Assembly (NCBI GenBank): GCA_026874595.1
Contig: CM049309.1
Span: 96,742,723 to 96,806,722, forward strand
DNA: 64,000 bases
Direction of reading: 5' to 3'
DNA from: Sipunculus nudus
Taxonomy: Eukaryota > Annelida > Sipuncula > Golfingiida > Sipunculidae
The notes below the pieces were generated by a model. The model was not told where the DNA came from and searched no databases. It saw only the letters and a program-made list of their open reading frames with translations. Position numbers and translations under genes: made by a program. Shown here piece after piece: positions 45,901 to 56,936 of the stretch. How positions within the stretch are numbered: the stretch's first letter is position 1; each line of letters starts with the position of its first letter.

Positions 45901-47527
45901 GCAGGTGAACTATATGTGCATGATGAAAGATCTAAGATGAATTGTTTGGCTGAAAATGCATCCACAATCTTTTTAAAGAGGTTTCCTGTGACCTTGACCT
46001 TTGACCTCATGACCCCAAAAACAATTCAGGTCTAACTTTTCCAATGGGTCAAATACAAGTCAAGTTTGAAATCCATACATCAATAAAAGTAGGAATTATA
46101 ATCCAGAAACTAATTTTTGGACAGATGGCTCCTGTGACCTTCACCTTTGACCTTGTGACCTCAACATTTATAGGGTTCTTCCTCTCTTGGCAGGTGAACT
46201 ATATGTGCAAGATGAAAGATCTAAGATGAAATATTTGGCTGAAAATGCATCCACAATCTTTTTAAAGAAGTGTCCTGTGACCTTGACCTTTGACCTCATG
46301 ACCCCAAAATCAATTTTGGTCATGCTTTTCGAATGGGACATATACAAGTCAAGTTTGAAATCCATACATCAATAAAAGCAGGAATTATCATCCAGGAACT
46401 AATTTTTGGACAGATGGCTCCTGTGACCTTCACCTTTGACCTTGTGACCTCAAAACTGATAGGGGTCGTCCTCTATTGGCAGATGACTTATATGTGCAAG
46501 ATGAAAGGTCTGAGACGAAATGTTTGGCTGAAAATGCATCCACAATCTTTTTAAAGATGTGTCCTGTGACCTTGACCTTTGACCTCATGACCCCAAAATC
46601 AATTGGAGTCTTGCTTTTTCAATAGGACATATATAAGTCTAGTTTGAAATCCATAAATCAATAAAAGCAGGAATTATCATCCAGAAACTAATTTTTGGAC
46701 AGATAGCTCTTGTGGCCTTGACCTTTGACCTTGTGACCCCAAAATTTATATAGATCATCCACTATTGGCAAGTGAGCTATATATTCAAGATGGAAGATCT
46801 AGGATGAAAGTTTGGCTTAAAATGCATCCACAGTATCTATTAAAATGCCAGTCCAGTGACCTTGACCTTTGACCTCATGACCCTAGAACCTATAGGGTTC
46901 TTACTTTAGTGGTGGGCCATACATAAGTCATGTTTGAAATCCATATGGCTATCAACACTGGAGATATCATAAGAGGTGTGTGATTTTCACCATATACGGC
47001 AATATTCAAGGTCAAGGCCACTATCATAGGAAAGGTCATGACCCCAATTTAAATAAACATCATCCCATAACCCATACCTATGTATATGCATAATATAAAA
47101 GAAATCTGTCCATTAGTTTTTGACTTATAATGCTCACAGTACTGTAAGGTGGCAATTTTGGGGGTATTAAACAGGCACGAAAACAAGTAAAGAATAATAG
47201 GTGGCGCCACCAGTTTCTGGAATATGACAACCCTATCCATGATCTTCCATCAACTTGATTTTGGGATAAATCCATGCAAGATTTCTTGAGATATTAAAGA
47301 ATTTGTGTGATTTTCCCCAAAATTGGACCTATTCAAGGTCAAAGACACTCTCCTAGTAAAGGTCATGACCTCATTTTAATTAGGCGTCGTCCTCTTACCC
47401 ATATCTATACATATACCAAGTTTGGTAAAGTTCCGTGAAATATTTTTTGGGTTATCGCGCCAACAAGATTTATATGCGGCGGCGGCGGTATGAAAACATA
47501 GTATCCCCCGACTTTGTCTGGGGATAC
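42922..47527 (-). mobile_element. Family C, inverted, expanded to 4.6 kb
   Basis: On the plus strand it runs from CTAG (42922-42925) through the hairpin to TGTCTGGGGATAC (47515-47527), that is, the standard family C ends in reverse. Normal copies in this window are 1.14 and 1.21 kb; the extra length is the 288-bp tandem array. A C run (42972-42985) marks the same position as the poly-G run in the copy at 11197. AGGTGGCGCCACC is at 47199-47211. Confidence 0.87.
43060..46900. repeat. 288-bp satellite with 1443-bp higher-order repeat
   Basis: The block TGACCTTGACCTTTGACCT recurs about every 288 bases, roughly 13 times. Units separated by 1443 bases (five monomers) are much more alike than neighbours: identical or near-identical stretches begin at 43815 and 45258, 44024 and 45467, 44601 and 46044, 44744 and 46187. 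The monomer is related to the single units in family C at 11.8-12.2 kb. Open frames of 60-126 codons on both strands are by-products of the repeat. Confidence 0.9.
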
Positions 47528-49541
47528 AATAACTGTAATAAATTCTTTTTGGACTAATTTCACATTAATGTACACACTAGACACAGTAGGAATCTAGATT
47601 AATATTATCAACTGCATCTTTGTCTATCATTAATTTCCATCATATGATCCCTAATGATTAGTAATGAATGATATGATTTACTTCTTTATCATTAAAATTG
47701 AACTGAAAAATACCATAGGTGACTGCATGGTATTATTTGGAATATGTGACATTCTATCCATCGATACAAGATTCTTATATCATCAGTAACTGCAACTTAA
47801 TTTCCTGTTATTATAAACTAACAAATTCCTTTTCTATTTTTCTTTAATTTTTTATTAAAAAACCAATAAAAATTTATTAATTTTATTGTTTATTGTTATG
47901 TAGTTGGTTAAAACTACTAGATGAGTTGGGTTGGACACCTGGATCAACTGTGGCTGGCCATAAGCTGCCTGGATTCCGGTGTATGCCTCGCCCCAGGCAT
48001 GCATAATTTGCTGAAAGTTCAACAAGGTCAACATACAGGTGACTCAAGAGGGGCTTGAGAGAGCCAAAGTCTGACAGGGTCTCATAAAAACATTAATAAA
48101 AGCTACAATTTTTGGCCAATTTCTTTCAGCTTTCTAAATTTAAAAGCTGAAATCCTTATGTGTGCATGATATGAAAATTATATCAACAGTGCTCACAGGA
48201 AACAAACGTGCCATGGTCAAAGTTGGGCAAAATTTAAGTTACTAATTTTACATTTATACTAATAACTTATAAAATTTGAAAAATTCATAACTAATTTTGG
48301 GTATTCAATTGAATCTTGATTAAATAATGTTACATTCCTGACAAAAAATCTCTAGCTTCAGCAATCTCCTTTTTAATGGAGTAAATATATTTCTTGATTT
48401 TTTACAAAGTGCATTATGTTTGGGCCCTAATTTAAAACAAATACGCAATACTGATATCATTCTGGCATGTGCATAGAGAATGAAAATTATGTATATTATT
48501 TATGATTAAAGTCAGATCAGTGGTTTTGATATTAGGCAGTCTTGAAGTGTAACAATGGGTTTTTAATGGAAAAATGAAGTTTTTCAATAATATCTTGAAG
48601 GTATTAAGTCCTAGTGACCAAATTCTTGGCATGGTTGGGGATTTTGGAGACATCTAGCTGTATGCCGAATTTAAGGAACTAAGAGCTGAAGCTGGGGAGC
48701 TGAGCTCTTGCAAACTGCATAACACTAGCTTGATGTAAAATATATGTTACATGGTGCTTGAAAACCTGAATAAAATCTACAGTTTTTGATCAACTGGTTT
48801 CAAATTTTTGGTGTTAACAGTTGAAAAGGTAGCAAAAACATGCTGTGAAAATTAAATCCACAGTACTTATGGGAAACAAACGTGCCATGGTCAAAGTTGG
48901 GCAAAATTTAAGGTACCAATTTTTTATTTTTATTAATATTTTAAAAAATTTAAAAGATTTTCATCTAATTTTGGGTATACAATTTAATTTTGATTAATTA
49001 AAGTTATATTACTGGAAAAAAGGTCCATAGCTTTAACATGTTTTGTGTTAAGTGATCAAATATCTTTCCTGATTTTTTACAAAATGCATTATGTTTGGGT
49101 CCATAACTTTTTAAATTATATAATACAGACATAATTTCTTGAATGTACATAGGAACTATATAGAGGAATATTTATAGTAAATATGAAGAAAAACAGATGA
49201 GTGGTTTTGAAATTAGGCAGTCCTGAAGTGTGAAAATAGGTTTTTAATAAAAAATTGAGGTTTTTCCTTAATTTCTCGAAGGAACGAAGTCGAAAAGACC
49301 CAGTTTTCGGCTTGGTAGGAGATCTTGGGGACATCTAACATTATGCCGAATTTTGGATTCCTAGGTCTTACGGTTTCAAAACGTGCCACATCTACGGACG
49401 GACGGACGGACAGACGGACGGACGACGGACAATGGACCACGACTATAGCTCAGATGACTTATAGTCAGCAGAGCTAATAACATCAGTGCCCATTAGCTGA
49501 CTTCTGTTGCATTTATGTATCTTCAGGGTGGTCTTCAGTTT

Positions 49542-50935
49542 TTAGTGAACCTGTGAGCTTATGCGATGGTGTGGTGTCGTCCGGCGGCCGTTGTCTGTAC
49601 ATTAACCCATACTATCTTGAAAACGGCAAGAGTTAGCATAACGAAGTTTTATGCAAAAAATTATTCATCTAAAAAAGTCTATCGGATTTTGCTTATTTTT
49701 TGGCTAACTGCATTTTCTTAGATTTTATAGAGAAAAAGCTAAAAACCTTTAAAAGTCTTCTCCTCTGAAATGGTCAAGCAAATTTGTTCAATATTTCACA
49801 GAAATAATCTTTTATACCAGTTTGATCAAATGGTTCAAGTTCTGTGAATTTTTGCCGAATTACAGGAAGTTGAACCTAGTCATCTGTCCAAAAAAGCATA
49901 CTAAAATGACAATCTCAGAAACGGCTGGAGCTATCATCACCAAAATTTATGCCAATGTTGGTCACATGAGTCATATCTGAAATTCAGGTATTGATGGCGC
50001 CACCTGCATTGACCTTTTTTTGTACGGGGGTCATTGGTCATCTGTATATCAACCCATAATTTCTCAGGAATTGCAGGAGCTACCATCCCCAGACTTTATG
50101 CAATTATCTGTCACATATCCAATGTTGTGGGATTCAGCTTATGTTTTTTGCTATCTGCATTTACTTAGATTTTATAGGGGAAAAGCTGAAAAACCTTTAA
50201 AAGTCTTCTTGTAAACGGTCCAGCCAAATTGTTCAATATTTTACAGAAATGATCCGAGAGACAAGCACTCTCAAGTTTATTCAAATGGTTTGCATTTGAT
50301 GAATTTCAGTTAATTTGAATGGCCATTTGGCCAAGTAAGCATACTGACATAGTTATCTCAGAAATGACAGAAGCTAGCATTACCAAGTATTGTGCAATTG
50401 TTGGTCACATGACTCATATTTGAAGATGCAGATTTTGATGTGCCACCTACATTGACCTGTTTTTTTTATGGGCAAAAACCTCATAATTTTAGCCTCTTTC
50501 AGCTTAAAATGTTTATGATGAAACTGTCAAGTTGAATCATTCAATTATTCAAAAGAATTATCGTAGGACATGGTTCTTTCAATCATATCAGAAAAACATA
50601 AGTTGGTCTCATGTCCATTATTATGTCTAACTCAAACTGAGGACTGCAAAACTGTTCTTCTACAAAATTATTGTTTCAATTTTAACTTCTGTTACATTGC
50701 ACAAAAATTATTCTTAGGTGGCCTTTGTTCAAGTTTACTTGAATGATTTTTGGCAGAATTATTGGACCTTTAACAATGAAAGAACTGAATATTTTTTTTT
50801 CTAGATATTTTGATAAAAAGTTTATGAATATTTCAGCTTGAAAAAAAAAACATTTTAGCCAAAGTCTTTCAGTATGTGTAAACAGATTTGCCAACAGGCC
50901 AAGATTGTGTCTGTATCTTTAAATAGGTTAAATAT
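49542..50935 (+). mobile_element. Family R, 3'-truncated
   Basis: It starts AGTGAACCTGTGAGCTTATG and follows the first 1.4 kb of family R, stopping near 50935 where the minisatellite region would begin. Position 49995 carries a one-base variant of the GGTGGCGCCACC palindrome. Confidence 0.78.
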
Positions 50936-51458
50936 GGTCCAGCATTACCATAGCTTTATTTGAAGGCATTAACTGGAAGAAAGAAAATATCCATTAGATT
51001 GACATGAAGTTACAATAATTGTATCCCCAGACTGAGAAGTTCATACTATGGTTTCAGCTAACATATATGACACAGGCAAACTGTATAATCAGGCATAAAG
51101 TGAAATGACTGAAAATTTCAGGAACTACATGAAATGACAGCATTTCATGAAATATCAAAAATGTCCAGGTATTACACATAATGTTGGCATGTAAATTACT
51201 CCTGAATGACAACATGCATTTGTTGCTGTAACAATGATTATTCCACTTAAATATAGCTTTAATGCAGTCACGTTTTAGAACTACCTATCAGGAACAAATA
51301 GTTTTATGCTATGATTGTTTTGTCAGTTTAGTCCACACTTCAGATATTTGTCATACTACAAGGTCATTCTTCTTCTTCTTCTTTCTATATAGTACCACTA
51401 TTTACCACTCCATAGTCCACACTTCAAAATTATGTCTGAATAAGAAATAGTCCATTTT
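50936..51458. other. Mostly unrecognised; short family C 5' piece
   Basis: GTATCCCCAGACTGAG and TACTATGGTTTC at about 51020-51055 are the first bases of family C without the rest. Nothing else is recognised. Confidence 0.5.
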
Positions 51459-51459
51459 T

Positions 51460-54400
51460 AGCGAACCTGTGAGCTTATGCGATGGTGCGGTGTCGTGCGT
51501 CCTCTGTCGAGCGTCGTGCGTCGTCTGTATGTTAACCATAGCTATCTCAAAAATGGCAGGAGCTAGCATCACCTAATTTTTTGCAAATAATCAGTCATCC
51601 AAAAAACTATATTGGATTTTGTTTATTTTTTTTCTTACTGCGTTTTCTTAGATTTTATAGGGAAATAGCTAAAAAGGATTTAAAAATCTTCTTCACCGAA
51701 ACTGGCCAGCCAAATTGTCCAATATTTCACAGAAATGATCCCTGGAACAATCTTTCTCAAGTTTGTTTGAATGGTTCCAGTTCGGAGATTTTTGGCCGAG
51801 ATACAGGAGGTTGAACTTTGTTAACTGTGCAAAAAAGCATATTAAAATTTAAATCTCAGAAACGGCTGTAGCTATCATCACCAAATTTTATGCCAATGTT
51901 GGTCACATGAGTCATATCTGAAATTGAGGTATTGGTGGCGCCACCTGCATCGGCCTTTTTTGTACAGGGTCATCAGTGCCTGTATCACACTGAGGGCTAC
52001 AAAAAACTTCTCCTCTGAAACCATATGGTCAAAATGTTTAATATCGCACAGATATGATCCTAGGGTAGTGCTTTCTGAAGTTTGTTCAAATGGCTTCAGT
52101 TCAGTGACTTTTGGCTAAGTTATGGGAAGCTGAATTTAGTCATATGCCATAACAGCCCATTTTAGCTCAGTGGCTACAAAGATCTTCTTCTCAAAAACCA
52201 CTGGGCCAAAATCTTAAATCTCACACATTAATTATCCTCAGATGTTGATAATTCAAGTTTGTTCAAATGGTTTTGGTTCAGTGCTTTTTGGCTGAGTTAC
52301 AGGAAGCTGAACTTAGCCAGTTTGCTGTATCGTCCTATATGAGTTATAAACCTGCGAAATGTTTTTCGACTGATGCCACTGAAGCCAGTTTGTTAAATAT
52401 TTTACAAGAATAATCCCCTGAATAATTGTCTTTTATGGTTCCAAAGAATGAATTATGGCTGAATTATAAAGATTAAATTGAGTCATTTTACCATATATGT
52501 TAGCTGTGTGAAGCAGATACATCTAGCCTGGCACCAGTTTATCAGCATCCGTTACATCATGCCTAGACATTTAGATTTCAGGTTATCTATGGTTAATATT
52601 GACAAGAATGTTTTTTAAAAGCTTTTAAAAACCGTAGATTTATGATTTTTAGCTCAGCTGACTATAAGTCATCTGAGCTATAGTCGTGGTCTATTGTCCG
52701 TCGTCCGTCCGTCTGTCTGTCCGTCTTTCCGTCTGGATGTCCGTCCGTAAGACTGGCACGTTTCGACACCGTTGGACCTACGAATCTAAAATTCGGCATA
52801 CAGTTAGATGTCCCCAAAATCTCCTACCATACCGAAAATTGGGTCAATAGGACTTCGTTCCTTCGAGATATTAAGGAAAAACCTCAATTTTTTATTAGAA
52901 ATCTATTTTCACACTTCAGGACTGCCTGATATCAAAACCACTCATCTGGTTTTCTTCATATTTACCATAAATATTCCTCTATATAGTTTCTATGTACATG
53001 CCAGATATTGCCAGTTATGGCCCCAAACATAATGGACTTTGTAAAAAAATCAGGAAGATATTTGGTCACCTAAGACCAAAAGTGTTAAAGGTAGGGACTT
53101 TTTTCCAGTAATACAACTTTAATTAATCAAAATTTAATTGTATACCAAAAATTAGATCAAAATCTGTTAATTTTTTTTTAAATATTGGCAAAAATATAAA
53201 ATTGGTACCTTAAATTTTGCCCAACTTGGGCCACGGCACGTTTTTTCCTGTAAGTACTGTGGATTTAATTTTCACAGCATGTATACATAAGGATTTAATC
53301 TGTTAAAATCTGAAATTTGAAAATAAAAGCTGCAAAATAAGGCTAGTTATTGAATTTTTTTGGAGGCTCTTGTTGTATTCCCTTACATTGTCAAGCAGTC
53401 CACTTTGATGACTGTAGGTCATTCAGTGCACATCTCTATGCTCCCCAGGCTGTTGGCATAACTTTAGATGTCCCCAAATCTCCTACTATACCAAAAATTG
53501 GGTCATTAGGACTTTGTTCCTTCGAGATATTAAGGAAACAGATATTAAGGAAAAAAACTCTGTTTTCCATAAAAAAAAGCCATTGTTACACTTCTAGGCT
53601 GCCTAATATCAAAACCACTGATCTGTTTTTGATTGTATTTAGTATTCACATTCTTTCATACATTTTCAATGAACATACCAAAAATTAGGTCAGTATTGGG
53701 TATTATTTTGAAGTTATGTGCCAAAACATAATGCAATTTTTAAAAAAATTAGAAAATATATTTACTCACCTAACATGAGAATTGCTGAACCTAGAGACTT
53801 TTTTTCAGGAATATAACTTTATTTAATCAAGATTCAATTGTTTACCCAAAATTAGATCTGAATTTTGCAATTTTTTCAAGTTATTAGCATAAATAAAAAA
53901 AAAATCAATACCTTCAATTTTGTCCAACTTTGGCACTGTTGATTTAATTTTCACAGCATATATACATAAGGATTTAATCTTTTAATAGAATAGGCAACAG
54001 ATCAAGAGTTCATTCAGTGCAGCCAGATTTAGGTCAAGAGTTCAATCAGTGCAGCCAAGCACAAGGCATGTGATCACCTCATGGGTGACATGTGATCATC
54101 TCATGGGCGACATGTGAACACCTCATGGGCACCATGTGAACACCTCATGGGTGTCATGCCCCACAGGGCAGGGCCCCTGCATGAGCTTATGCAATGGTGT
54201 GGCTACTATTTCAGACTTGGCAACAGGCTAGAGGTCAGTCTCGATCTATTTATAGCTTTGGCAGACTGCCAACTGTATCAGATTAGGCAGCAGGTCAAGA
54301 GTTCACTCAGTGCAGCCAGGTATGGGTCAGGAGTTCACTCAGTGCAGTAGCTGCATTCTATTTATAGTGTTAGCAGACTGTCCACTGCATCAGATTTGGC

Positions 54401-55134
54401 ACCAAAGTCCAGCCTTGATCTATTTATAGCTTTGGCAGACTGTCAACTGTGTCAGATTATGCAACAGGTCAAGAGTTCACTCAATCTAGCCAGGTGCAGG
54501 TCATGAGTTCACTCAGTGCAGTAGCCTGAGCCAGCAAATTTGTCACAGTTCACTCGGGGTAACTGCCTTTCTCACCTAAGCCTGGTCAGCCCCATGCATC
54601 AGAGTCAAGGTAATTTTGATGTATTGGCCTGATATTTTGACCTGTCTATGTGTCTTTGATGGCTTTCTCGTTCACAAGACATTTGTCGCCACTTACAATG
54701 ACTTTTGCACAGTGTATGTGCCTGCTTATTTCTACAGAGGAATTTGATATATCAGCCTGAAATTGGGCATATATAGACATATCGAATAGCTTTGCCTTAT
54801 ACAAGACTGGTGGTGCCACCTACAATAATTTTTGCACAGTGTGTGTCCCTGCTTATTTTCAGGAGGGGTTTAATATATCAGTCTGAAATTGGACATATGT
54901 ATATATCTCTGATAGCTTTGTTGTACACAAGACCGGTGGTGCCAGCTACAATCATTTTTGTGTTGTGTGCACCCATGCCAGAATTTCAGCAGTGATGTTT
55001 GTGTAATTGTTTCTTATTCAAAATGTTTAGTACTTGCATTGTTCTTATACATGAGAAGTAATGGTCCAGCATTGAAGCATTATACCTGGTGTATTTCCCA
55101 ATGCACAGGTTCGCATTAGGCCTGTAGGCCTTGT
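51460..55134 (+). mobile_element. Family R, full-length, with nested family A
   Basis: It starts AGCGAACCTGTG (51460) and ends CACAGGTTCGC, AGGCCTGTAGGCCT, TTGTT (55134). Family A, lacking its 3' end, interrupts it at about 52650-53985. GGTGGCGCCACC is at 51934-51945. Two minisatellites follow: about 22 bp (CACCTCATGGG core, 54065-54150) and about 33 bp (GGTCAAGAGTTCACTCAGTG, 54290-54520). Confidence 0.8.
52650..53985 (+). mobile_element. Family A, 3'-truncated, nested in family R
   Basis: AGCTCAGCTGACT-ATA-AGTCATCTGAGCT starts at 52651, followed by a CCGT-rich tract and interior. The CCTTGTT end is missing; R sequence (GGCAACAGATCAAGAGTTCA) resumes just after 53985. Confidence 0.78.
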
Positions 55135-55135
55135 T

Positions 55136-55927
55136 TTATAAAAAGTCAGCTGAAATGCATTTTGTATTGGGAAAATAAATTTCAAAGTTATTTCAAGTAG
55201 GGACCACTTTTGTGTTCAGATGGCAGCACTTGGTTTACCATTGGCAGATTGCCAGTGCCTTGATGTTAGGCATTAGCCAAGATGATGTCAGCTCTATAAA
55301 TAGTTTTGGCACAGTGCCAGGATTGGAAAAAGTGCAGCCAGGTATAGGTCAAGAGTTCACTCAGTGCAGAAGCTGCATTCTACTTATAGCTTTGGCAGAC
55401 TGCTCACTGCATCATATTTGGCACCAAAGTTCAGCCTGAATCTATTTATAGCTTTGGAAAACTGCCAACTGTGTCAGATTATGCAATAGGTCAAGAGTTC
55501 ACTCAGTGCAGCCAGGTACAGGTCAAAAGTCCACTCAGTCTAGCCAGGTGCAGGTCAAGAGTTCACTCAGTGCAATAGCTTGAGGCAGCATTTTCACAGG
55601 TCACTCGGGGGCAACTGCCTTACCTAAGTCTTGTCAGCCAAGTGCATCAAACTCTGGGGAGTGTGGCGTCGTCCGGCGGCCGTCGTCCGTCGTCTGTACG
55701 TTAACCCATATTATCTTGAAAACGGCAAGAGATAGCATCACCAAATTTTATGCAAAAAGTAAGTCACCCATGCCAGAATTTCAGCAGTGATGTTTGTGTA
55801 ATTGTTTCATATTCAAAATGTTTACTACTTGTATTGTTCATATACATGAAAAGTAATGGTCCAGCATTGAAGCATTATACCTGGTGTATTTCCAAATGCA
55901 CAGGTTCGCATTAGGCCTATAGGCCTT
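55136..55927 (+). mobile_element. Rearranged family R fragment
   Basis: Carries the R 3' third (compare 25500-26000), then at about 55663-55770 a piece from the 5' part of R (GTGTGGCGTCGTCCGGCGG and onward), then the R 3' terminus with an AGGCCT-AT-AGGCCT hairpin. An internal swap or deletion has joined non-adjacent parts. Confidence 0.7.
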
Positions 55928-56566
55928 TTTTTTATGCCCCCGCCACAAAGTGGCCGGGGCATATAGTTTTACCCATGTCCGTCATTCCGTCATTCCGAAA
56001 TCAAACAGTTGTACTGACTTTTTTTCGCAATGCCTGCAGATATTGGCCTGATTTTTGGTGTATGGGCAGATAATGACCAGTTACAGATCGAGTTCGCGTT
56101 CCGTCCTGGTTGACCTACTTTTGACCGTTTTACGGCTCCTAAACTTGGAAAATTTCATGAAAAATAGAAATTTTCATGACAAATACACATGTACGGATTT
56201 TTTTTCGCAATGCCTGCAGATATTGGCCTGATTTTTGGTGTGTGGGCAGATAATGACCAGTTACAGATCGAGTTCGCGTTTCGCCCCGGTTGACCTACTT
56301 TTGACAGTTTTACGGCTCCTAAACTTAGAAAAATTCATGAAAAATAGAAATTTTCATGACAAATACACATGTACGGACTTTTTTTCGCAATGCCTGCTGA
56401 TATTGGCCTGATTTTTGGTGTGTGGGCAGATAATGACCAGTTACAGATCGAGTTCGCGTTTCGTCCTGGTTGCCCTACTTTTGACCGTTTTACGGCTCCT
56501 AAACTTAGAAAAATTCATGAAAAATAGAAATTTTCATGACAAATACACATGTACAGCCGTTTTTAG

Positions 56567-56934
56567 CCCTTAGCTCATAGGCTGATGGGCTATTGTCGTC
56601 ACCCAAGCTGCCCGTCTGTCCGTCCGTCCATCTGTCTGTCCGGTGTCTGTCCGTCCGTCCGTTCCGCGTCTGTTAACTTTTACCTTGTGAGCGGGATATC
56701 TCTAAAAGGATTCACAGTTCGAATTTTATTTCATCAGTGAAGATGTATATCGATAAAATCTCGGTCAAGTTCGAAGATGGGTGACCTTGACCTACTTTTC
56801 AAGGTCACAGAGCTTAGTATAGAAAAAACTTAGGAGCTTATTTCTCAGGAAGCATTTGGTGGATTGTTATGAAACATGGTATATACCTCTCCAATTTAAA
56901 TTTATAAATGATTATCAACTTTTGCTAATATTCT
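56567..56934 (+). mobile_element. Short element 'E' nested in family P
   Basis: TTAGCTCATAGGCTGATGGG, then (CCGT)-rich sequence, then GTGAGCGGGATATCTC; the right edge is CTAG followed by TTTCGC, which resumes the P core. It is probably a sixth family of the same type; only this copy is seen. Confidence 0.55.
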
Positions 56935-56936
56935 AG

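Larger units (their letters stand above)
42250..49477 (-). mobile_element. Family A, inverted, with nested expanded family C
   Basis: In reverse orientation, the 3' end (AACAAGGGACC and its hairpin) is at 42250 and the 5' start (AGCTCAGATGACTTATAGTC and onward) ends at 49477, with the tetranucleotide tract at about 49394-49430. Removing the family C insert (42922-47527) leaves 2,622 bases, almost the same as the two intact plus-strand copies, so the outer copy is otherwise complete. Confidence 0.87.

Noticed and set aside
43060-46900. Regularly spaced repeats as a CRISPR array
   Set aside because: The monomer is 288 bp with no unique spacers, inside a eukaryotic transposable element.
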